Part shown: positions 1 through 3,717 of the stretch, piece by piece
How positions within the stretch are numbered: position 1 is the first letter of the stretch
Layout of the letters: the number at the start of each line of letters is the position of its first letter
Source: an uncultured Alphaproteobacteria bacterium
Lineage (GTDB): Bacteria; Pseudomonadota; Alphaproteobacteria; RF32; CAG-239
NCBI GenBank assembly: GCA_910580155.1
Contig: CAJTWX010000082.1
Span: 1-5,037 of the forward strand
DNA length: 5,037 nucleotides
Direction of reading: 5' to 3'
Position numbers and translations under genes: made by a program
Notes under the pieces: generated by a model
What the model was told of the DNA's origin: nothing
Databases searched by the model: none
What the model saw: the letters and a program-made list of their open reading frames with translations, nothing else

Positions 1-325
1 CAACAGATTTTATTGTTTGGGTTAAAGATTCTATATTTTCGGCGAGTTCGGCGTCTAATGCGGCGAGGTCTTGCGTTGGGGTGCCGGTTGGCGCGGGGGC
101 GGCTGCCGGCGTCGGAGCGGCTTTTTTGAGTTCGGTCAGCTCGTCAGCGATTAAAAGCCCGACCATTGCCAAAAGCTGGTTTTCGTTTATCTGTCCCAAG
201 GCTGAGGTGAGCGATTTGGCGCGTTCATCAAGCAAACGCCCGAGTTTCATAATATGGAGTTCTTCGCCGTTTTCACAAGAAATGGCGTATTCGCGACGTT
301 GAATTGTAATCACGACCTGTGCCAT
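1..325 (-). CDS. zapA: Cell division protein ZapA (3' end outside window)
   Basis: ZapA is a small cytosolic protein that binds and bundles FtsZ filaments at the division site. The 108 visible residues begin MAQVVITIQRREYAISC, the short beta-strand start typical of ZapA. The segment HIMKLGRLLDERAKSL (about residues 24-39) follows, then a long amphipathic helix containing NENQLLAMVGLLIADEL. Next is an Ala/Pro/Thr-rich linker (about 70-88) and a second helix starting QDLAALDAELAENI. No stop codon is reached before base 1, so the gene is cut by the window edge. The ATG at 325-323 directly follows the TAA of the upstream coiled-coil gene with no intervening base. A GGAG inside that upstream gene, 11 bases before the ATG, can serve as ribosome binding site, so translation is probably coupled. 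The N-terminal signature and gene context support the call well; the A/P/T linker is the least conserved part. Confidence 0.88.
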   Translation of the reverse strand, partial: MAQVVITIQRREYAISCENGEELHIMKLGRLLDERAKSLTSALGQINENQLLAMVGLLIADELTELKKAAPTPAAAPAPTGTPTQDLAALDAELAENIESLTQTIKSV

Positions 326-535
326 TTATTTGATTGCTCCGTTTAGAGTGTTAATGATATTGTCGATGCATTGGGCTTTGTCGGCAAGTTGCACACGCAG
401 TGCGGAAAGCTTTTCTTTGAGTTGCTGCTGCTCAGTGGCGGAAATGTCTGCGGATTGTTCCAAAAGAGCAGCGGATTCCTGCAGTTTAGCAAGAGCGGCA
501 GCGGTTTTGGGCAGATATTTTGCGGTTTCCGACAT
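326..535 (-). CDS. Small coiled-coil protein upstream of zapA (ZapB/DUF4164-like)
   Basis: This is a 69-residue protein that looks almost entirely helical, with heptad-like hydrophobic spacing through LAKLQESAALLEQS and a second stretch around QQQLKEKLSALRVQLADK. There is no signal peptide or membrane segment. It has no cysteine apart from one near the C-terminus (AQCIDN). A small coiled-coil gene directly before zapA is common in proteobacteria (the ZapB-like and DUF4164-type proteins), and these are thought to act with ZapA at the Z-ring. Assignment to either family is inferred from position and coiled-coil character, not from a diagnostic motif. The start is supported by a GGAAG about 7 bases upstream and a promoter at 574-602. 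Its stop codon abuts the zapA start, so the two form one operon. Confidence 0.75.
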   Translation of the reverse strand: MSETAKYLPKTAAALAKLQESAALLEQSADISATEQQQLKEKLSALRVQLADKAQCIDNIINTLNGAIK

Positions 536-573
536 TTTTGACTTCCGTTTCTAAAAACAATGTGTTATTGTTC

Positions 574-602
574 TTTATAAAGTTTAAACATCTGATTGAC
601 AA
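574..602 (-). promoter_or_regulatory. Sigma70-type promoter for coiled-coil gene and zapA
   Basis: Read on the minus strand there is TTGTCA (602-597), a 17-base spacer and TATAAA (579-574), each hexamer matching the consensus at five of six positions. The -10 box lies about 38 bases before the ATG at 535. The -35 sits in a near-palindromic TTGACAA/TTGTCAA, but the TTGACA on the plus strand (596-601) is too close to the 618 start codon and has no -10 at the right distance. Confidence 0.65.
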
Positions 603-617
603 GGGGCAAAACGACTT

Positions 618-1118
618 ATGCAAAAAAATATTATCCGTGTGGGTGAGGAAGACAGTGCAATTTTGGAAAATTTGAGCGAAGAGTGCTATGTGCTGAATGC
701 GGCGTTCGGGGAAGATTTTTGCCGCAAGTTTGTTGCTAGGGCGGCAAAAGAAGAACGGATAGTGTTGTTTTACGGCGATAATGCGGTTAATGCAGCAAAG
801 GCGTTTGGTGCGGATGGCGTGATTTTGGATTTGGGAGCGGAAGAGGTGAAAGACAAACTGGCAGCAGTGCGCAAAGAGTTGGGCAAAGGCGGCATTGTCG
901 GGTTGTTTACCCGCAACCGGCGGCACGAGAGTATGCTTGTTTCCGAGGCAGAGCCGGATTTTGTGATTTTCAAGGTATGGAAAGACGGTTTTGAGGGCGT
1001 TAAAGAGCTGACAGACTGGTACGCGGACTTTTTCCTCATTCAATCTGCGGCGTGGGTAATGGAAGAGGGCGCACCGGTTCAGGAATTACGGACGGACTTT
1101 GTGATAAAAAACGTGTAA
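618..1118 (+). CDS. Degenerate thiamine-phosphate synthase-like (TMP/TENI) protein
   Basis: This 166-residue soluble protein resembles the TMP synthase/TenI TIM-barrel family. ThiE couples the HMP pyrimidine and thiazole phosphates to make thiamine phosphate. Family-like pieces are AKAFGADGVILDLG (residues 60-73), where ThiE has its AD-G-VHLGQ strand, then GIVGLFTRNRRHESM (92-106) followed by EPDFVIFKVW (112-121), matching the usual G-S-RH-A-M-GEAGADYVAFG pattern. VKELTDWYADFFLIQSAAW (128-146) matches the L-WW-VP-VA segment. The protein is shorter than the usual 200 or so residues. It lacks the HLGQ-D motif, the GPxxxTxTK phosphate loop and the terminal GGI. Catalysis is therefore doubtful, and the protein may be a non-enzymatic or repurposed relative. 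The start is supported by AAGGGG about 11 bases upstream. It is divergent from the zapA operon. The family call is moderate and the activity call is negative by inference. Confidence 0.55.
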   Translation: MQKNIIRVGEEDSAILENLSEECYVLNAAFGEDFCRKFVARAAKEERIVLFYGDNAVNAAKAFGADGVILDLGAEEVKDKLAAVRKELGKGGIVGLFTRNRRHESMLVSEAEPDFVIFKVWKDGFEGVKELTDWYADFFLIQSAAWVMEEGAPVQELRTDFVIKNV

Positions 1119-1290
1119 TTTTGTGAACTAGCTCGCGGATGGTACTACCCGTACGGGAGAAGCCTGATGTCGGTTGGTTTATGTAGGTTTATGTACGCTT
1201 ATGCTCCTAGGAGGACATTTACTTCTATTCATCTCAAATTTTCACTTTTTAATCTGTGTAAAAAGTATGAGCGCTTAATCGTAAATAGAG
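1119..1290. other. Gene-poor spacer with palindromes and a tandem repeat
   Basis: No convincing gene is present. The stretch holds the perfect palindrome CCCGTACGGG (1148-1157), two head-to-tail copies of GGTTTATGTA (1176-1195) with a degenerate partial third copy (GCTTATG, 1197-1203), and a second perfect palindrome CTCCTAGGAG (1204-1213). Neither palindrome is followed by a T-run, so they are not classical terminators. A plus-strand reading frame starting at 1167 has a fair GGGAG 7 bases upstream. It runs through the terminator and antisense to the HTH gene, so it is not called as a gene. Confidence 0.5.
1176..1195. repeat. Tandem direct repeat, 2 x 10 bp
   Basis: GGTTTATGTA occurs twice with no gap (1176-1185 and 1186-1195) and is followed after one base by GCTTATG, a possible decayed third copy. 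Its function is unknown. Confidence 0.8.
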
Positions 1291-1324
1291 AAAAATCCCC
1301 GCCATCTGAAGACAGCGGGTTTCA
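1291..1324 (-). terminator. Intrinsic terminator downstream of HTH gene
   Basis: Read on the minus strand, CCCGC and GCGGG form a stem around a 12-base loop that can itself partly pair (CTG/CAG). It is followed by GATTTTT. It lies about 45 bases past the TGA of the HTH gene. The plus-strand side ends in GGGTTTC, so weak termination from the other direction is also possible. Confidence 0.65.
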
Positions 1325-1368
1325 TTATCAATCTTTCACGCTATACCGTGCATATTTTGACTGTGTTA

Positions 1369-1635
1369 TCATCTCTGCAGATTGTCTTCCTCATCAATCA
1401 GCGATACGGTCAACTGTTTTTGATAAAACTGCAACAGTATTCCCGCCGTTAGCCAATTCATTTGAATTCCGCCAAACTCTGCATTTCGAATAAATTTGGA
1501 GCGCAAGCCAAGCAACTTAGCCACCTGCACAACCGTAAGCCCGCGCGCTTTTCGTTCCTCACAGAGTAATTTCCCGATTTTAAGCGTTACCCTCCGATAC
1601 AAATATTGTCCTATGCTTTCTTTCTGATTTTCCAT
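1369..1635 (-). CDS. XRE-family helix-turn-helix transcriptional regulator
   Basis: This is an 88-residue single-domain DNA-binding protein. Residues 20-73 fit the Cro/C1-type (XRE) fold: KIGKLLCEERKARGLTVVQV gives the first helices with the usual R-x-x-x-GLT turn. AKLLGL (39-44) is the turn of the HTH, FIRNAEFGG (48-56) is the recognition helix and its following E-x-G, and the remaining hydrophobic segment runs to about Y71. The N-terminal 19 residues and the acidic C-terminus (DEEDNLQR) carry no further domain. The ATG at 1635 has AGGAG 10 bases upstream. Short XRE proteins of this kind usually repress their own promoter or act as antitoxins. No toxin-like gene is adjacent, so self-regulation is the better guess. 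Inverted repeats upstream (1720-1747) are candidate operators. No ligand or partner domain is visible. Confidence 0.85.
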   Translation of the reverse strand: MENQKESIGQYLYRRVTLKIGKLLCEERKARGLTVVQVAKLLGLRSKFIRNAEFGGIQMNWLTAGILLQFYQKQLTVSLIDEEDNLQR

Positions 1636-1719
1636 AATTTAAAACTCCTATTAATGTTAAAACAAAAGGCGCCAGATAACCTAGCGCCAGGGAGTTCAGA
1701 AATCACACAATTAATGACT

Positions 1720-1747
1720 CTTTTAGTCTTCAATATATAACTAAAAG
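1720..1747. promoter_or_regulatory. Perfect 8-bp inverted repeat around an AT-rich core (candidate operator)
   Basis: CTTTTAGT (1720-1727) and ACTAAAAG (1740-1747) are exact inverse copies separated by 12 bases. The spacer contains AATATATA, which could be a -10 box on either strand: TATATA at 1734-1739 on plus, or TATATT on minus. An operator wrapping a -10 box close to an XRE regulator gene suggests autoregulation. No good -35 partner is visible, so the promoter itself is not called. Confidence 0.4.
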
Positions 1748-1898
1748 CTCCCTGACTTTTATCAGGAATAAAATTGTGAGAGCCTCTGACAGCCCTGACG
1801 GCATTTTTGCCGACAGAAGGGAGTATAGAGAAAGCGGGGGCAAAGTCAAGTTAAAAAGCGAGGGGGAATTGCAAATTTTAAGAGTAGGGATTGGCACG

Positions 1899-1934
1899 AA
1901 AAAAGGTGGTTCTGTTGAGGGAACCACCTTTTTT
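1899..1934. terminator. Bidirectional intrinsic terminator
   Basis: AAAAAAGGTGGTTC (1899-1912) and GAACCACCTTTTTT (1921-1934) form a perfect 14-bp inverted repeat with an 8-base loop. The GC-rich stem is GGTGGTTC/GAACCACC, flanked by A6 and T6, so it can stop transcription from both sides. On the minus strand it lies 13 bases beyond the stop of the 116-residue repeat protein, which is its obvious client. On the plus strand there is no gene before it, so any plus-strand client would be a non-coding transcript. Confidence 0.88.
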
Positions 1935-1947
1935 CAAGCAAAATTTT

Positions 1948-2298
1948 TTAAATCCAGCCAAGCCGACCGGCTCTGTCTAAAGCGTGAATTTCGAGATATC
2001 CGCGGCGTTTGTAAAATTCAAGAATGAAGTTTTTTGCGTAGGGATATCTAAATATTCTGCACCAAGTATCAGCAAAGAGTGTTCTGTGATTGGTATACTC
2101 AAAAAGAATCTCTGCTGCATTGGGCAGCTCAAGGATTTTGAGTTCTACCTCCTGCCGGAAAAAGGCCTCAAGCTGTGTGTTGAGCTCAAGCGGCTGCTTT
2201 TTTGCACGCTCTAAGAGAAGCTCGTGAGCATCGGGTTGTTCAAAAAAATTAAACTTTTGTTTCTCTTTTGTGGAAACGTCTTTTTTCTTTGTTGCCAT
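1948..2298 (-). CDS. Small LPNA-repeat helical protein A (116 aa), function unknown
   Basis: I do not recognise this protein as a named family. After a lysine-rich N-terminus (MATKKKDVSTKEKQK) it consists of repeat units like those of the neighbouring 174-residue protein. One unit is at 15-42 (FFEQPDAHELL). Next is a nine-residue insertion-like stretch (43-51, LEAFFRQEV). Units follow at 52-78 (LKILELPNAAEILFEY) and 79-106 (IFRYPYAKNFILEFY), then a tail LDRAGRLGWI. The conserved prolines are at residues 22, 59 and 86. Each unit looks like a helix starting at P-N-A, a loop, then a second helix ending at the next L-F, suggesting a short alpha-solenoid, probably a protein-binding scaffold in the cytosol. 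There is no signal peptide, membrane segment or catalytic motif. The start codon has no Shine-Dalgarno sequence but has the same leader as its neighbour. It has its own promoter (2359-2386) and terminator (1899-1934). Confidence 0.75.
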   Translation of the reverse strand: MATKKKDVSTKEKQKFNFFEQPDAHELLLERAKKQPLELNTQLEAFFRQEVELKILELPNAAEILFEYTNHRTLFADTWCRIFRYPYAKNFILEFYKRRGYLEIHALDRAGRLGWI

Positions 2299-2328
2299 AA
2301 TAACTGATGTTTAATAGGTTTGACATAA
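2299..2328 (-). promoter_or_regulatory. SD-less 5' leader shared with the neighbouring repeat gene (copy A)
   Basis: Read on the minus strand, TTATGTCA is followed by AACCTATTAAACA and then AT-rich sequence ending TTATTATG at the start codon. The same order of blocks, at almost the same distance from the start codon (22 versus 21 bases from the TGTCA block), precedes the gene at 2436-2960. No purine-rich ribosome binding site lies in the usual window. The element falls downstream of the predicted transcription start, so it is in the mRNA leader. Confidence 0.55.
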
Positions 2329-2358
2329 TTTTATTTTTTACGCTCGGAATATATATAA

Positions 2359-2386
2359 TTTATAAAAAGCAAGAGAAATTTGTCTA
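2359..2386 (-). promoter_or_regulatory. Sigma70-type promoter for repeat protein A
   Basis: On the minus strand TAGACA (2386-2381), a 16-base spacer and TATAAA (2364-2359) match the consensus at five of six positions each. The -10 box is about 60 bases before the start codon at 2298, implying an untranslated leader of roughly 50 bases. It lies immediately downstream of the terminator of the preceding minus-strand gene, so this gene is transcribed separately. Confidence 0.55.
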
Positions 2387-2390
2387 TATA

Positions 2391-2424
2391 ACAAAAAGCG
2401 ATTTCCGAGGAAATCGCTTTTTGT
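2391..2424. terminator. Bidirectional intrinsic terminator after repeat protein B
   Basis: ACAAAAAGCGATTTC (2391-2405), loop CGAG and GAAATCGCTTTTTGT (2410-2424) form a perfect 15-bp inverted repeat with a GC-containing core and A/T flanks on both sides. It lies 11 bases past the TGA of the 174-residue repeat protein and separates it from the next minus-strand gene. Confidence 0.88.
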
Positions 2425-2435
2425 GAGGGGGAGTT

Positions 2436-2960
2436 TCAGTCTTTGTGCCAGCCTCTTTTATAAGCGAGGCGGCGGAATTCTTTGCAGAGGTTGAAGTTTA
2501 GCGCCGTGTAGCGTTTGACCAGCTCCTTTGCATTTGGCAGGTCAAAGAGTTTAATCTGGGCTTTGTGGTTAAGCTCGTGCCGGTTTTCGACATAAAGCCT
2601 GAGGATTTCCGGCGCGCTCGGGAACGCAAATAACTTGAGTTGTGCCAGATTGCTATACAGTTGATTTTTTACAACATAGGCTGTCAAAATTTCCTCGGCG
2701 TTCGGCAGTTCAAACAGTTTGTATTCGATGTTGGGCGTGATGTTGTATCCTTGTTGGACATAGAACAAAACAAGCTCCGGCGAATCGGGACGGTTAAACA
2801 TAAGAAGAATGTCATTACTCCAAGCAGCAAACGCATTTCTTTTCAGATACGCTTTGATTGGCTCGGTGGCATTTTCCAGTTGGAATAACATTGTCAGCTT
2901 TTCACGGGACAGCTTGATTTCGCTTTTTAACAACGAAATAAGAAACTCTCGGTCAGTCAT
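2436..2960 (-). CDS. LPNA-repeat helical protein B (174 aa), function unknown
   Basis: This unrecognised protein has a very regular internal repeat. After an N-terminal helix (residues 2-21) there are five units, 22-50, 51-78, 79-106, 107-134 and 135-162, the last four exactly 28 residues long. The core is KLFELPNAEEIL (unit 3), KLFAFPSAPEIL (unit 4) and KLFDLPNAKELV (unit 5); units 1 and 2 are more divergent (LFQLENATEPI, MFNRPDSPELV). The proline or its replacement falls at 29, 58, 86, 114 and 142. Each unit continues with a Y-V or Y-x helix and a variable polar linker. The pattern fits a two-helix-per-unit solenoid, shorter than TPR (34) or ankyrin (33) repeats. A basic tail RRLAYKRGWHKD ends the protein. 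There is no signal peptide, membrane segment or catalytic motif; a protein-interaction role in the cytosol is inferred. The start lacks a Shine-Dalgarno sequence. It is a paralogue of the adjacent 116-residue protein, with its own promoter and terminator. Confidence 0.8.
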   Translation of the reverse strand: MTDREFLISLLKSEIKLSREKLTMLFQLENATEPIKAYLKRNAFAAWSNDILLMFNRPDSPELVLFYVQQGYNITPNIEYKLFELPNAEEILTAYVVKNQLYSNLAQLKLFAFPSAPEILRLYVENRHELNHKAQIKLFDLPNAKELVKRYTALNFNLCKEFRRLAYKRGWHKD

Positions 2961-2989
2961 AATTGTTTGTGTTTAATTGTGTGACATAA
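2961..2989 (-). promoter_or_regulatory. SD-less 5' leader shared with the neighbouring repeat gene (copy B)
   Basis: On the minus strand TTATGTCA, then CACAATTAAACA, then ACAAACAATT leads into the ATG. It aligns with the leader of the 116-residue gene with one single-base gap, sharing TTATGTCA, ATTAAACA and the final TTATG. There is no G-rich ribosome binding site. Confidence 0.55.
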
Positions 2990-3008
2990 AGGTATTTAAG
3001 ATATGGTC

Positions 3009-3036
3009 AGTATAGGGGGATTATTTTAAATGGCAA
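3009..3036 (-). promoter_or_regulatory. Sigma70-type promoter for repeat protein B
   Basis: On the minus strand TTGCCA (3036-3031), a 16-base spacer and TATACT (3014-3009) form a good promoter. Its -10 box is 48 bases before the ATG at 2960, predicting a leader of about 40 bases. It is back to back with the efp promoter. Confidence 0.6.
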
Positions 3037-3091
3037 GAAAATTTTGTCTAAAATACGATTTTTGTTGCAAAATAAAAATTTTGGGGCTAGA

Positions 3092-3119
3092 TTGCGGTGC
3101 AGAAAAACTTTTCTATGAT
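3092..3119 (+). promoter_or_regulatory. Candidate promoter for efp
   Basis: TTGCGG (3092-3097), a 16-base spacer and TATGAT (3114-3119) lie 34 bases before the efp start. GATAAT at 3117-3122 is an alternative -10 box. The -35 box is only a partial match, so the exact position is uncertain. Confidence 0.5.
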
Positions 3120-3153
3120 AATATTAACATTGTAAATATGGAGAACAGATAAA

Positions 3154-3717
3154 ATGAAACAATTAGCCGGAGCAATCAGAATCGGTTGGGTTATTGAATA
3201 TAAAGGCAAACCGTGGACAATTACAAAAGCGCAGCATATCAAACCGGGTAAAGGCGGTGCGTTTATGCAAGTGGAGATGAAAGCCGTTGAAGAAGGCACA
3301 AAAACCAATGAGCGTTTTAGAACCGAAGATACTGTTGAGAAAATGATGGTGGAAGACAAAGACTGCCAGTTTTTGTTTGAAGACGGTACGGGTTTGAACT
3401 TTATGGAATCAGAAACATTTGAACAGTTCTCTATGCCAGCTGATATTTTGGGCGACTCGCGTCCGTTCCTTGTTGAAGGGATGACGGTGCGTATTTCTCA
3501 CATTAATGACAGACCGATTTCCGTGCAACTGCCGCAGCAGGTTATCTGCACCGTGGTTGAAACCGAGCCGGTGATTAAAGGTCAGACAGTGACTTCTTCT
3601 TATAAACCCGCGATTTTGGACAACGGAATGCGAATCGGCGTGCCGCCGTTTATTGCTACCGGCGAGAAAATTGTTGTCGGTACTGAAGAAGCAAACTATG
3701 TTGAGAGAGCGAAATAA
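3154..3717 (+). CDS. efp: Translation elongation factor P
   Basis: EF-P binds between the P and E sites of ribosomes stalled on consecutive prolines and stimulates peptide bond formation. The 187-residue length is normal for the family. The N-terminal KOW-like domain (about 1-64) carries the loop HIKPGKGGAF, with Lys33 at the tip. That position corresponds to E. coli Lys34, which is beta-lysylated by EpmA/EpmB, so the lysine-tip type is present. The OB domains follow (about 65-128 and 130-187). The last contains the family signature TSSYKPAILDNGMRIGVPPF and ends TGEKIVVGTEEANYVERAK. The start has GGAG 10 bases upstream. Its TAA overlaps the ATG of the next gene by one base (TAATG), so the two form a translationally coupled operon. 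The modification enzymes are not in the window. Confidence 0.97.
   Translation: MKQLAGAIRIGWVIEYKGKPWTITKAQHIKPGKGGAFMQVEMKAVEEGTKTNERFRTEDTVEKMMVEDKDCQFLFEDGTGLNFMESETFEQFSMPADILGDSRPFLVEGMTVRISHINDRPISVQLPQQVICTVVETEPVIKGQTVTSSYKPAILDNGMRIGVPPFIATGEKIVVGTEEANYVERAK

Larger units (their letters stand above)
1636..1947. other. Structured gene-free region (possible small RNA or control region)
   Basis: No protein gene is supported in these 312 bases. They contain several inverted repeats: GGCGC/GCGCC (1669-1673 with 1683-1687), CTTTTAGT/ACTAAAAG (1720-1747), CCTGA/TCAGG (1751-1766), CGGCA-TTTT-TGCCG (1799-1812) and a longer-range CTCCCT/AGGGAG (1748-1753 with 1818-1823). The region ends at the perfect terminator 1899-1934. 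The pattern would suit a plus-strand small RNA of roughly 190 bases ending at that terminator, or a control region for the HTH gene. Both are inference. Confidence 0.4.

Noticed and set aside
596..624. Plus-strand promoter with a perfect TTGACA at 596-601 for the 618 gene
   Set aside because: The expected -10 position falls at or inside the start codon region and has no TATAAT-like sequence; the matching minus-strand promoter explains the box better.
486..1043. Long minus-strand frame of 185 codons overlapping the thiE-like gene
   Set aside because: It lies antisense to the ThiE-like protein and runs into the small coiled-coil gene. The composition (many His, Cys and Phe) is typical of an antisense shadow.
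1135..1175. 5S rRNA gene
   Set aside because: Only about 20 bases resemble the loop E/helix IV part. The CCGAACUCGG-type segment, the closing helix I and the GUAGG following GGGAGA are missing.
1176..1203. CRISPR-like array
   Set aside because: The repeat is only 10 bases, present twice with no spacer, so it is a simple tandem repeat.
1148..1213. Palindromes CCCGTACGGG and CTCCTAGGAG as terminators of the thiE-like gene
   Set aside because: They have no loop and no downstream T-run, so they do not form ordinary intrinsic terminators.
1167..1493. Plus-strand open reading frame of 108 codons with a GGGAG 7 bases before its ATG
   Set aside because: It reads through the HTH gene terminator and then antisense to the HTH coding region, its sequence has no domain-like pattern, and the XRE protein on the other strand is far more convincing.
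1730..1927. Minus-strand frame of 65 codons in the gene-free region
   Set aside because: It starts inside the terminator hairpin, has no ribosome binding site and overlaps the inverted-repeat region.
1776..2027. Plus-strand GTG-started frame of 83 codons
   Set aside because: It crosses the perfect terminator at 1899-1934 and then runs antisense to the 116-residue repeat protein. It has no ribosome binding site and is best explained as a by-product of an open stretch.
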